Part shown: in pieces, positions 45,606 to 53,113 of the stretch
Position numbering within the stretch: position 1 is the first letter of the stretch
How the letters are laid out: every line of letters starts with the position of its first letter
From: Anaerolineae bacterium
GTDB lineage: Bacteria > Chloroflexota > Anaerolineae > B4-G1 > DUEL01
Direction of reading: 5' to 3'
Assembly (NCBI GenBank): GCA_025060135.1
Contig: JANXCY010000010.1
Coordinates: forward strand, 23,218 to 87,217
Length of the DNA stretch: 64,000 nucleotides
Position numbers and translations under genes: made by a program
The notes under the pieces: generated by a model
Database searches by the model: none
Told to the model about the DNA's origin: nothing
The model's input: the letters and a program-made list of their open reading frames with translations, nothing else

Positions 45606-47118
45606 CCGACTTCTTCACCCCCGCCATCAGCAGGCCGATCTCTTCTCGGGTGGCCTGGTCGGCGGGCAGGATGTCCATCAGGCGCCCTTCGTACATCACC
45701 GCGATGCGGTCGGAGAGGCTCATCACCTCGTCCAGTTCCGGTGAGACCAGGAGCACCGCGCAGCCCTCATCCCGTTTGGCGAGGATGCGCTGGTGGATGT
45801 ACTCAATGGAGCCCACGTCCAGTCCCCGGGTCGGCTGAGCGGCGATGAGCAGGCGGATGGGGCGGGAGAATTCGCGGGCGATGATGACCTTCTGCTGGTT
45901 GCCGCCGGAGAGGTGGGCAACGGGTGTGAGGATGCTGGGCGTGCGGATGTCAAACTCCCGGGCCCGCTGTTCAGCGGTGGTGAGGATGACCTCCTGCTGA
46001 AGGGTCCCTGCGCGGGCAAAGGGTGGCAGGTAATAAGTATTGAGCACCAGATTGTCGGCGACGGGGAAACTGAGTACCAGACCATCTCTTTGGCGGTCCT
46101 CCGGGACATGGGCGACGCCGCGCTCTAGGATACGGCGCGGCGGCGCGCTGGTAACTTCTCCCCCCAGGATACGCACCCGGCCCCCCAAAAGGGGCCGCAG
46201 GCCAGTCAGCGCCTGCACCAGTTCGGTCTGACCGTTGCCCTGGACGCCGGCGATGCCCAACACCTCGCCTGCCCGAACTTCAAAGGAAACCCCCCGCACC
46301 GCCAGGTTGCCCCGGTCGTCCAGCACTTCCAGGTTCTGCACTTCCAGCACGGTTTCGCCGGGGTTGGCGGGCTTCTTGTTGACCCGCAGTAGCACCTCTC
46401 GCCCGACCATCATAGAGGCCAGTTGTTCCTCAGTAGTTTGGGATGGGGTGGTCGTGCCGACCACTCGCCCGTTGCGCAGGACGGTGATCCGGTCGGCAAT
46501 GGCCATCACCTCTTTCAGCTTATGGGTGATGAAGATGATGGACTTGCCCTGATCGGCGAGGGAGCGGATGACCTTGAAGAGTTCTTCTACTTCCTGGGGA
46601 GTGAGGACAGCAGTGGGCTCGTCCATAATGAGAATGTCGGCCTGACGGTAGAGAAGTTTGATGATTTCCACTCGCTGCTGGACGCCGACGGGCAGGGTCT
46701 TCACCAGCGCGTCCGGGTCTATCTGGAGCCCGTACTGGCGAGAGATTTCCCGGATGCGCCGGGCGGCCGAGGTCCGGTCCAGGAAGAAGCCGTGTTTGAC
46801 CGATTCCACGCCCAGCATCACGTTTTCGGTAACCGTGAGGACGGGGACCAGCATAAAGTGCTGGTGGACCATTCCGATGCCCAGGGCAATGGCATCGCCG
46901 GGCTCGCGAATCTCCACCCGGCGTCCCCGGATAAAAATCTCCCCCTCATCGGGGGAGTAGAGTCCATAGAGAATGTTCATCAGGGTGGTTTTTCCCGCGC
47001 CGTTTTCGCCTAAAAGGGCGTGAACCTCTCCTTCTTCCAGGGTCAGGTGAATGTGGTCGTTGGCCAAGACGCCGGGGAAGGCTTTGGTGATCCCGCGCAG
47101 TTCCAGGACAGGTGGCAT
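45565..47118 (-). CDS. BMP/nucleoside-type ABC transporter ATPase
   Basis: A 517-residue ATPase with two ABC domains, as in NupO/YufO and RbsA. Domain 1 has Walker A LLGENGAGKTT (about residues 35-45), LPVGVQQRVEI as a degenerate signature region, and Walker B ILIMDEPTAVL. Domain 2 has GIAGVQGNGQTEL in place of a canonical P-loop, LSGGNQQKVIIARE, and IAAQPTRGLD. It energises the two permeases downstream. The last 13 residues (ENHKDTKTQRGIN) are encoded by a dispersed intergenic repeat. ATG 47118 has GGAGG, only 13 bases after the tRNA-Asn terminator U-tract, so there is no room for its own promoter. Confidence 0.92.
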   Translation of the reverse strand: MPPVLELRGITKAFPGVLANDHIHLTLEEGEVHALLGENGAGKTTLMNILYGLYSPDEGEIFIRGRRVEIREPGDAIALGIGMVHQHFMLVPVLTVTENVMLGVESVKHGFFLDRTSAARRIREISRQYGLQIDPDALVKTLPVGVQQRVEIIKLLYRQADILIMDEPTAVLTPQEVEELFKVIRSLADQGKSIIFITHKLKEVMAIADRITVLRNGRVVGTTTPSQTTEEQLASMMVGREVLLRVNKKPANPGETVLEVQNLEVLDDRGNLAVRGVSFEVRAGEVLGIAGVQGNGQTELVQALTGLRPLLGGRVRILGGEVTSAPPRRILERGVAHVPEDRQRDGLVLSFPVADNLVLNTYYLPPFARAGTLQQEVILTTAEQRAREFDIRTPSILTPVAHLSGGNQQKVIIAREFSRPIRLLIAAQPTRGLDVGSIEYIHQRILAKRDEGCAVLLVSPELDEVMSLSDRIAVMYEGRLMDILPADQATREEIGLLMAGVKKSENHKDTKTQRGIN

Positions 47119-47131
47119 AAGGGCCTCCAAC

Positions 47132-47157
47132 AAAAAAGCCCGGCTGGGGAGCCGGGC
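47132..47157 (-). terminator. Intrinsic terminator between tRNA-Asn and the ABC operon
   Basis: On the minus strand GCCCGGCT and AGCCGGGC form a perfect 8-bp stem with a four-base loop, followed by TTTTTT. It lies 41 bases after tRNA-Asn and 13 bases before the ATPase start codon. Confidence 0.9.
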
Positions 47158-47198
47158 CGGAATTCCGGCAGCCCGGCGATGGGCCGCCCGCCGAAAGG

Positions 47199-47271
47199 CT
47201 CCTCGGGCAGGACTCGAACCTGCAACCAACCGGTTAACAGCCGGCCGCTCTACCTGTTGAGCTACCGAGGA
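47199..47271 (-). tRNA. tRNA-Asn (anticodon GUU)
   Basis: A 73-base tRNA. The acceptor stem UCCUCGG pairs with CCGAGGA and the discriminator is G. The anticodon loop CUGUUAA gives GUU, and the T-loop is UUCGAGU. CCA is not encoded. Confidence 0.93.
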
Positions 47272-47281
47272 TTGCGGTTAT

Positions 47282-47310
47282 ATTATAGCGCGGACTCCTA
47301 ATTTCGTCAA
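47282..47310 (-). promoter_or_regulatory. Promoter of tRNA-Asn
   Basis: On the minus strand TTGACG (47310-47305) and a perfect TATAAT (47287-47282) are 17 bases apart. It is the only promoter I can see upstream of the BMP-type ABC operon. Confidence 0.85.
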
Positions 47311-47545
47311 CCGCCCGAGGGCAGCCGATGGGAGCCGATCGCCGGTGCCCTGGCTTGGGCCTTCGCCAGGGGGCTTCCTTTCGGTTGCCCCTGGCTCGGC
47401 TTTTGCCGACTCCCATCGGGTCCGCAAAGGCGGACACGGGGCACTCCGTGCCCGGAGAGGGCGCATTGCCCATCCGCGCCTCCGGCCAGGATGATTCCAG
47501 CAGATCAAGGAAGAGGGCACACCGGATTTATATGCTCCCTTTGCC
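47311..47545. other. Gene-free gap with long imperfect inverted repeat
   Basis: No convincing gene. CCGATGGGAG (47325-47334) and CTCCCATCGG (47410-47419) are perfect inverted arms around a G/C-rich, internally repeated centre (GCCAGGGGGC / GCCCCTGGC). GGGCAC/GTGCCC forms a small hairpin further right. It may encode a structured RNA, but no promoter or known family is evident. Confidence 0.45.
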
Positions 47546-47574
47546 TTGACAAATCTGGTGCAGTGGTGTATAAT
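47546..47574 (+). promoter_or_regulatory. Consensus promoter of the catabolic cluster
   Basis: Perfect TTGACA (47546-47551) and perfect TATAAT (47569-47574) are 17 bases apart. It drives the nitroreductase gene and probably the genes that follow. A strong promoter of this quality usually needs repression, and a palindrome lies just downstream. Confidence 0.9.
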
Positions 47575-47593
47575 GTATTATAGAATGATATCC

Positions 47594-47612
47594 TGTCTCA
47601 TTGTAAGAGACA
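47594..47612. promoter_or_regulatory. Palindromic operator candidate (TGTCTC-N7-GAGACA)
   Basis: A perfect 6-base inverted repeat with a seven-base spacer lies about 13 bases downstream of the predicted transcript start, where bound protein would block elongation or initiation. The IclR-family regulator at 50877 is an obvious candidate binder, but nothing in the sequence proves it. Confidence 0.55.
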
Positions 47613-47676
47613 AAATCCCTCTCGATGCTCTTATCCCCGTTCCAGACCACCGGAGACTCGTCAGGAGGGCCTCCCG

Positions 47677-48354
47677 ATGTCAGAAACGTATGACCTGGTC
47701 CAGGCGGTGAAGAAAGTGATAGAGGACCGCCGGAGCATCCGGCAGTATACGGACGAGCCGGTATCCGAGGAAGCGCTGGAGATGATTTTGGAGGCGGGCC
47801 GCCTGGCACCCTCCGGAGAGAACGCGCAGCCCTGGCGGTTTATCGTCGTCAAGGACCCGGCGACCCGAAAACAAATGGGCGCCATCGCGGGTGGCGGCAG
47901 CGGGCGCCGGTTCACCGCAGAGTTCGTTACCCAGAAGATGCAGGAGCGTTTCGCCACCCTGGAGGATGAGGCGAAGCGAAAGGCGGCCTTTGAGAAACTG
48001 ACTTCCGGGCAGGTCTCCGCCTTTCTGGCCGAGGCACCGGTCAGTATTGTTGTCTGCGGGCGCAAAGATGTTTGGGACCTGCCTTACGACACGTCAGCGG
48101 CCATTGAGAACATGCTGTTGATGGTGACGGCGCTGGGCCTGGGCGCTTGCTGGGTGATCGCGCCCTGCATTGACATTCGTGACGAGGAACGCTTGAAGGC
48201 CTTGCTGGGAGTACCCGAGGAGATGAAAATCGTCAGCATCATCGCCGTGGGGCACCCGGCGCGCTATCCCCGGCCCCGGCCGCGCATCCCCCTCCACGAA
48301 CTGGTCTACCGCGAGAAGTGGGGGGTTCCCTACTACGATAAGGAGGCGTCATGA
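47677..48354 (+). CDS. Nitroreductase-family flavoprotein
   Basis: A 225-residue FMN-dependent protein of the nitroreductase superfamily. The N-terminal RRSIRQYTDEPV (about residues 18-29) and LAPSGENAQPWRF (about 43-55) form the FMN phosphate region, and ALGLGACWV (about 149-157) is the second signature. The usual reaction is NAD(P)H-dependent two-electron reduction of quinones, nitro groups or enones; the natural substrate is unknown. The stop codon overlaps the next start (ATGA), so it is translated with the following gene. First gene of the cluster. Confidence 0.88.
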   Translation: MSETYDLVQAVKKVIEDRRSIRQYTDEPVSEEALEMILEAGRLAPSGENAQPWRFIVVKDPATRKQMGAIAGGGSGRRFTAEFVTQKMQERFATLEDEAKRKAAFEKLTSGQVSAFLAEAPVSIVVCGRKDVWDLPYDTSAAIENMLLMVTALGLGACWVIAPCIDIRDEERLKALLGVPEEMKIVSIIAVGHPARYPRPRPRIPLHELVYREKWGVPYYDKEAS

Positions 48355-48815
48355 GCGAGCGCCGGGTCTCCCTGGATTACCTCAACAGCATTGTCTACGA
48401 TTTGGAAAAGGCCTTCTGGGATGAAAGAGGCAAAGGGGCCCGTTTTCGCGTAACCACCGTGGGGCGGGATTATTTTCTGAATAAGTGCCTGCCCCGGATT
48501 CAACAAAGAGAAATAGAGCCGATCATTGAAGTTATCCAGCGGGTACTGAAGAAAGACAAACTGGTTGCCGGGGTTTCCCATCAGTGGGAGGACAAACTGT
48601 TGCGCATTCAGGTGCGCGGTTGTCTGCATGGGCCAGTAGAAGAGCGGCTGGTTGCCAAGGGGGTAGAGCCCTTCACCTGTGTTCCGGCTAACCTGATAGT
48701 GTTGGCCATTGAGGAAGTTCTGGACCGTCCAGCAGAACTGGCGGAGATTCGAGTGGAAGGCGAGGCCTGCAACCTGCTGCTGGTGGTCTTTGATGCCCGC
48801 CCGACGTTTGAGTGA
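48351..48815 (+). CDS. Conserved-looking protein of unknown function in the cluster
   Basis: A 154-residue protein with no family that I recognise. It is mixed alpha/beta by eye, with basic segments in the first 80 residues. The second half has three cysteines (GCLHG, FTCVPANLI and EACNLLLVV), reminiscent of ligand-binding V4R-like proteins but without a clear match. Translation is coupled to nitroreductase by a four-base overlap, and the CoA-transferase A gene follows after 12 bases. It is therefore probably specific to this pathway. Confidence 0.6.
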   Translation: MSERRVSLDYLNSIVYDLEKAFWDERGKGARFRVTTVGRDYFLNKCLPRIQQREIEPIIEVIQRVLKKDKLVAGVSHQWEDKLLRIQVRGCLHGPVEERLVAKGVEPFTCVPANLIVLAIEEVLDRPAELAEIRVEGEACNLLLVVFDARPTFE

Positions 48816-48827
48816 ACGGAGGCGCGT

Positions 48828-49727
48828 ATGGGCAAACTGGCGACCCTCGCGGAAGCCGTGGAATCCATTCCCCCCGGCGCGCACGTGGCCCTTTCGGGGT
48901 TCGCCATCACCCGCTGCAATATGGCTTTCGCCCGCGAGGTCATCCGGCAGGGACTTCGCGGCCTGACCATCTCCCAATGCGTCGGAGGGATGGACGCAGA
49001 CCTGCTGGTGGGGGCCGGAGTGGTGAAGCGCATGATTTACGGCGGTGGCTCGCTGGACCGCTTCGGGCGGCTCAATAACGTGAACCGGGGGATTGAGTCC
49101 GGCACCCTCATCGCCGAGGAATACAGCAGTCTCTCGGTGGCCTTCCGGTACCTGGCGGGCGCGCTGGGTCTGCCGTTCATCCCCATCCGTTCCCTACGGG
49201 GGTCCGATATCCTCACCCGCCTGCAACAAATGGCGCCGGAGAATGTCGGCGTGGTGCAGGACCCCTTTACTGGCGAGCAGTGGCTGGCCCTCCGGCCCCT
49301 GGTACCAGACGTCGCCGTCGTTCAGGTGCAGGTGGCGGACGAGGAGGGCAATGCCTGGATTTATGGCCCCCGCTGGGACAACGAGGAACAAGTCAAAGCC
49401 AGCCAGCGGGTGATTGTTATCACCGAACAATTGGTCCCCACCGAGATCATCCGCCGCGACCCGGAGCGAACGGTCATCCCTGGCTTCAAAGTCTCCCATG
49501 TGGTCCACCTGCCCTTCTCTGCCCATCCCACTTCTGTGTACCGCGTCTATGACTACGACGCGGAGCACATCCGGGAGTACGCAGCAGCCACCCGGACGAC
49601 GGAGGGATTCCAGACGTACCTGGAGAAGTACGTCTTCAGCGTGCAGGATCACTGGGAGTACCTGGAGTTGATCGGGGGGATGAAACATCTGGCGAGCCTG
49701 ATGGCCGACCCGATTCTGGGTTACTAA
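48828..49727 (+). CDS. CoA-transferase family I, subunit A
   Basis: A 299-residue subunit of a two-subunit CoA-transferase resembling glutaconate CoA-transferase GctA. The N-terminal AHVALSGFAITRCNMAFAREVIRQG and TISQCVGGMDADLLVGAGVVKRMIYGGGSL (about residues 45-75) fit the alpha-subunit Rossmann-like fold. It would transfer CoA from acetyl-CoA or another donor to a carboxylate. The ATG has a GGAGG site. Subunit B follows after 161 bases containing two strong hairpins, an unusual separation for partner subunits. Confidence 0.85.
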   Translation: MGKLATLAEAVESIPPGAHVALSGFAITRCNMAFAREVIRQGLRGLTISQCVGGMDADLLVGAGVVKRMIYGGGSLDRFGRLNNVNRGIESGTLIAEEYSSLSVAFRYLAGALGLPFIPIRSLRGSDILTRLQQMAPENVGVVQDPFTGEQWLALRPLVPDVAVVQVQVADEEGNAWIYGPRWDNEEQVKASQRVIVITEQLVPTEIIRRDPERTVIPGFKVSHVVHLPFSAHPTSVYRVYDYDAEHIREYAAATRTTEGFQTYLEKYVFSVQDHWEYLELIGGMKHLASLMADPILGY

Positions 49728-49754
49728 GAGGACATCCGCCGTTGCTGATAGCGT

Positions 49755-49796
49755 CGGCCGCCAGGCCGGCGCGCTGGAGCGCTGGCCTGGCGGCCG
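49755..49796. other. Large perfect hairpin between the CoA-transferase genes
   Basis: CGGCCGCCAGGCC (49755-49767) and GGCCTGGCGGCCG (49784-49796) are perfect 13-base inverted arms; GCGCT/AGCGC-type pairing extends inside. There is no U-tract. It may act as an RNA-stability or processing element that adjusts the subunit ratio, or be a REP-like repeat. Confidence 0.8.
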
Positions 49797-49803
49797 GTTA
49801 GAT

Positions 49804-49820
49804 GCAGGCGAGCCGCCTGC
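49804..49820. repeat. Small palindrome GCAGGCG-AGC-CGCCTGC
   Basis: A perfect 7-base stem with a three-base loop. Related sequences occur downstream of guaB (near 34931) and in the proS leader (near 37261), so it may be a dispersed palindromic element. Confidence 0.6.
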
Positions 49821-49888
49821 ACTACGTATGCATTCACTGGTATCTCGGGGAGAGGGCGTACCTCCCGTTGCCGAGGGAGCAGGGAGCC

Positions 49889-50656
49889 ATGTATGCAGAA
49901 GACTATACACCCTTTGAACTGATGGCGGTGGCGGGAGCGCGAGAGTTAAAGGACGGCGAAATCGTTGCCGTGGGCATTGGCCTGCCGGTGGTCGCGTCGT
50001 TTCTGGCTAAGCGCACCCATGCTCCCCGCCTGACCATTCTTTTTGAGTTGGGCGTTGTGGACCCCGAGCCCATCCACACCGGGGTGGGCCTGGCGGACCC
50101 CCGGGTCTGGTACCGGGCGACGGTGATGAGCAGTTTCGTGGACATGCTGGGGATGGTGTTGCACCGGGGGCTGGTGGACGTGGGCTTCCTGGGTGGTCTG
50201 GAGACCGATGCTTACGGGAACCTGAACACCACACTGCTGGGCGACCCCTGGGGCCAGTTCACCCATTTTGTCGGCAGTGGAGGGGCCAACGATATCGCGT
50301 CCTCCGCGAAGCGGACCGTCATCATTATCCGCCACGAGGCGCGCAAACTCAAAGAGGCCGTCTCTTTCATTACCAGCCCCGGCTACCTGCGGGGAGGCGA
50401 CACCCGTGAGGCAGCCGGGCTGCGAGGCGGGCCGGTCCGCGTCATCACCGATAAGGCCATCTTCGGCTTTGACCCGCAGACCCGGTGGATGCGGCTGGAG
50501 TCCATCCATCCCCATACCACCCTGGAGGATGTTCTGGCCAATATGAGTTTCCACCCCCTGGTCCCCGACCATCTGCCGGTTACCGAACCGCCGACGGTGG
50601 AGCAGGTTCGCCTGATCCGGGAGGAGATTGATCCGGAGCGGCTCTACGCGGGCTGA
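49889..50656 (+). CDS. CoA-transferase family I, subunit B
   Basis: A 255-residue beta subunit partner of the A protein, GctB-like. FELMAVAGARELKDGEIVAVGIGLPVVASFLAKRTHAP (about residues 8-45) opens the domain, and ILFELGVVDP (about 50-59) corresponds to the region that carries the catalytic glutamate in family I enzymes. GSGGANDIASSAKRTVII (about 130-147) is also typical. The frame is open 29 codons upstream, but ATG 49889 has an AGGGAGC site and gives family length. Confidence 0.85.
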   Translation: MYAEDYTPFELMAVAGARELKDGEIVAVGIGLPVVASFLAKRTHAPRLTILFELGVVDPEPIHTGVGLADPRVWYRATVMSSFVDMLGMVLHRGLVDVGFLGGLETDAYGNLNTTLLGDPWGQFTHFVGSGGANDIASSAKRTVIIIRHEARKLKEAVSFITSPGYLRGGDTREAAGLRGGPVRVITDKAIFGFDPQTRWMRLESIHPHTTLEDVLANMSFHPLVPDHLPVTEPPTVEQVRLIREEIDPERLYAG

Positions 50657-50692
50657 TCCACCCGTTCCATCATCTGGCTCAGGGGGTTGACC

Positions 50693-50875
50693 ATGCCGTA
50701 TATTGTTACCGATCAATGTATCCTTTGCGGGGCATGCGTGGCAGGCTGTCCCACGGGTGCCGCCACGATTACGGAGGGTGATAGCCGGTCCCGGATTGAT
50801 CCGGAAGTCTGTATTGAATGTGGGACGTGTGAAGAAAACTGCCCGGTAGAAGCGATCATTTTTGTAGAGGAGTGA
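50693..50875 (+). CDS. 2[4Fe-4S] ferredoxin
   Basis: A 60-residue bacterial-type ferredoxin. CILCGACVAGCP (about residues 9-20) and CIECGTCEENCP (about 40-51) provide eight cysteines for two cubane clusters. It is a likely electron acceptor for the aldehyde:ferredoxin oxidoreductase encoded in the same cluster. The frame starts one or two codons upstream of ATG 50693, which was chosen for its GGGGG site. The IclR gene starts one base after its stop codon. Confidence 0.92.
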   Translation: MPYIVTDQCILCGACVAGCPTGAATITEGDSRSRIDPEVCIECGTCEENCPVEAIIFVEE

Positions 50876-50876
50876 G

Positions 50877-51656
50877 ATGAACGAAGAGGCATCGGGCCTA
50901 GACCAATACAACGTCCGGGCTGTAGAGCGCGCGATCCAGATTCTGCTGTCCTTTGACGACAGTCGCCCTGAACGAGGGGTAACCGAAGTCGCGCAGGCTA
51001 CGGGTTTGCACAAGGCGACCGTCCATCGGATTATGATGACCCTGCTTCAACACGGCCTGCTGGAGCGAACGGCCGATGGGGAGAAATTCCGTCTGGGCGT
51101 GCGAATGGTGGACCTGGGGCTGAGGGCGCTACGCCAGTTGGATTTGCGCCGCGTTGCTCGCCCGTATATGGAGCAACTGGTGGAGCGTTTTGGGGAAACC
51201 TGCGACCTGGGGATTTTTGACCGGGGACGGGTGTTATCGGTGGAGGTCGTATATGGAGACCACACCCTGATTGTGGCGACCCGAGTTGGCACCCACTTGC
51301 CCATCCACTGCACGGCCAGTGGCCGGGTGTTTCTAGCTTTTTTGCCCTCGGAGATAGTGGAGCCCCTGCTGCAGGAGCCGATACCTCCATGTACAGAAAA
51401 GACCATCACCTGCCCTCATCGGCTGCGGGAGGAACTGGAAGCGACCCGTCAGCGGGGATATGGCATTGACGATGGAGAGTTTGAGCCTGGCATTCGGGCG
51501 GTGGCAGTGCCGGTTCGCGATGTGTTTGGGAACACTGTCGCTGCGCTCGCCATGCTGGGCCCGGTGGAGCGAATGGCCTGGGGGCGCATCTCCGCAATGG
51601 CTCAGGCCCTGATGGAAACTGCCGAAGCGATTTCTGCCCTGGTCCTGCGCGCGTAA
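50877..51656 (+). CDS. IclR-family transcriptional regulator
   Basis: A 259-residue regulator. The N-terminal winged helix (about residues 8-70) contains AVERAIQILLSFDD and VTEVAQATGLHKATVHRIMMTL; the C-terminal effector domain (about 85-255) contains GTHLPIHCTASGRVFLAFLP and GYGIDDGEFEPGIRAVAVPV, both typical of IclR proteins. IclR regulators often repress or activate adjacent degradation operons in response to an aromatic or organic acid. The gene is embedded in the cluster, so pathway-specific control is likely. Confidence 0.92.
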   Translation: MNEEASGLDQYNVRAVERAIQILLSFDDSRPERGVTEVAQATGLHKATVHRIMMTLLQHGLLERTADGEKFRLGVRMVDLGLRALRQLDLRRVARPYMEQLVERFGETCDLGIFDRGRVLSVEVVYGDHTLIVATRVGTHLPIHCTASGRVFLAFLPSEIVEPLLQEPIPPCTEKTITCPHRLREELEATRQRGYGIDDGEFEPGIRAVAVPVRDVFGNTVAALAMLGPVERMAWGRISAMAQALMETAEAISALVLRA

Positions 51657-51691
51657 CCGGATTTCGGGCATCCCTTCCGGAGGTAAGTGGG

Positions 51692-52054
51692 ATGGAGAAA
51701 GTACCGTTTGTAGTGGCCGCTGAGGTGAAGGGCGAAGAGCGGATTCCCAAGCGTGTTTCCAAATTGCTCCTTGCCCCCAGGACGGTGGGTACCCGGAACG
51801 TCTCCATGGGACTGAACGTTACCGCCGTGGGGAGCATGATCCCCGATCACGTTCATGAGGACTGCGAGGAGGTCATGTTCATCATCAGCGGGCGTGCCAA
51901 ACTGGTTGTGGAAGGTGAGGGGGAATGGGAGATCGGCCCGGAGACAGCCATCTATACCCCGCCGGGGAAGAAACACCGGCTGGAGAATATTGGCGACGAG
52001 CCGCTGAAACTGGTGTGGGTCTATTGCCCCCCGCTCCCGCAACATTATGAATAG
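51692..52054 (+). CDS. Single-domain cupin protein
   Basis: A 120-residue cupin with an intact metal site: DHVHEDCEEVMFIISG (about residues 51-66) gives two His and a Glu, and PPGKKHRLEN (about 90-99) the third His. Such small cupins can be isomerases, decarboxylases or binding proteins; which one cannot be decided here. It follows the IclR gene by 35 bases with a GGAGG site and precedes the TIM-barrel-like gene. Confidence 0.82.
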   Translation: MEKVPFVVAAEVKGEERIPKRVSKLLLAPRTVGTRNVSMGLNVTAVGSMIPDHVHEDCEEVMFIISGRAKLVVEGEGEWEIGPETAIYTPPGKKHRLENIGDEPLKLVWVYCPPLPQHYE

Positions 52055-52089
52055 ATAAATCCAACAAATCTTACCCAAGGAGGTTCAAG

Positions 52090-53004
52090 GTGTTTGAGGA
52101 CATCCGGCGTTACGTGAAACAGTTAGGCCTGCCCGAAGGAGACCTCTGGGATCTCCCGACGTCGCAGGCCCGGTTCCCCGACGGGGCGGTCTACCGGATT
52201 GAGGTGCCGACGGTGAACTCCGCCGAGGCGGTGGCGGCATTGCTGGAGACCAGCGACAAACTGGGCATCATCATTAACCGGGTAACGGAGACCTACGGCA
52301 TCTTCCGGCACACGCGGCAGGAGTTGAAAGAATTCTGTCGGCTGTGCCACGACTACGGCGCGGAGTTGCTCCTCTCGGTGGGGCCTCGGGCCACCTACGA
52401 TACCAGTGCCACCGCGCTGTCTCCCCAGGGCGTCCGCATCGGCTATCGCTTGCGCGGGATGGAGCAGTTGATCCGCGCGGTAGAGGACATCCGGCGCGGC
52501 ATGGACATCGGGTGTCGGGGATTTGTCATCTACGACGAGGGCCTGCTCTGGCTGGTCGGGCGGATGCGCAGGGACGGTTTCCTGCCTAAGGACATCATCT
52601 TTAAGGCCTCGGCGCACATGGGCTACTGTAACCCGGCGTCGTTCAAGGTGTTGGAGGACCTGGGAGCCGATAGCATCAACCCCGTGCGGGACCTCCAACT
52701 CCCGATGATCGCCGCGTTGCGGGCGGCTGTGAAGGCCCACATCGACGTCCATACGGACAACCCCCCGGGTTCGGGTGGCTTCATTCGCGTCTACGAGGCT
52801 CCCGAAATCGCCCGTGTCGCTGCTCCGGTCCACCTGAAAACGGGCAACTCGGTGGTAAGTGCCCATGGCGAGCGTACCAGCGCGGCCGACGGCAAGCGTA
52901 TGGCCGAGCAGGCGGCCATCGTTGTGGAAATGGTGAGCAAGTACTACCCCGAAGCGAAGCAGACCAGGCGAGGAGACCCGGACCTGCGGATTCCCTACGC
53001 GTGA
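52090..53004 (+). CDS. Peptidase U32-like TIM-barrel protein
   Basis: A 304-residue protein I assign only tentatively to the collagenase/U32-like TIM-barrel group. Regularly spaced segments (GIIINRVTETYGIFRH, GAELLLSVGPRATYDT, GCRGFVIYDEGLLWLVGRM, LGADSINPVRDLQLPMIAALR, AHIDVHTDNPPGSGGF) fit alternating strands and helices with acidic residues at strand ends. U32-type proteins are now linked more to hydroxylations and modifications than to proteolysis, so the reaction is open. The start is GTG 52090 after AGGAGG. It sits between the cupin and creatininase-like genes. Confidence 0.6.
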   Translation: MFEDIRRYVKQLGLPEGDLWDLPTSQARFPDGAVYRIEVPTVNSAEAVAALLETSDKLGIIINRVTETYGIFRHTRQELKEFCRLCHDYGAELLLSVGPRATYDTSATALSPQGVRIGYRLRGMEQLIRAVEDIRRGMDIGCRGFVIYDEGLLWLVGRMRRDGFLPKDIIFKASAHMGYCNPASFKVLEDLGADSINPVRDLQLPMIAALRAAVKAHIDVHTDNPPGSGGFIRVYEAPEIARVAAPVHLKTGNSVVSAHGERTSAADGKRMAEQAAIVVEMVSKYYPEAKQTRRGDPDLRIPYA

Positions 53005-53113
53005 GCTAAGGAAGCGTTGGGGTGACGGATTTGCCACCGCCCCAACGCTCCCAACCTGGAGAATGGGGGGCAGCATGAGGAGTAGGTGGAAACTGCCACC
53101 GCCAGGTGGCCAT

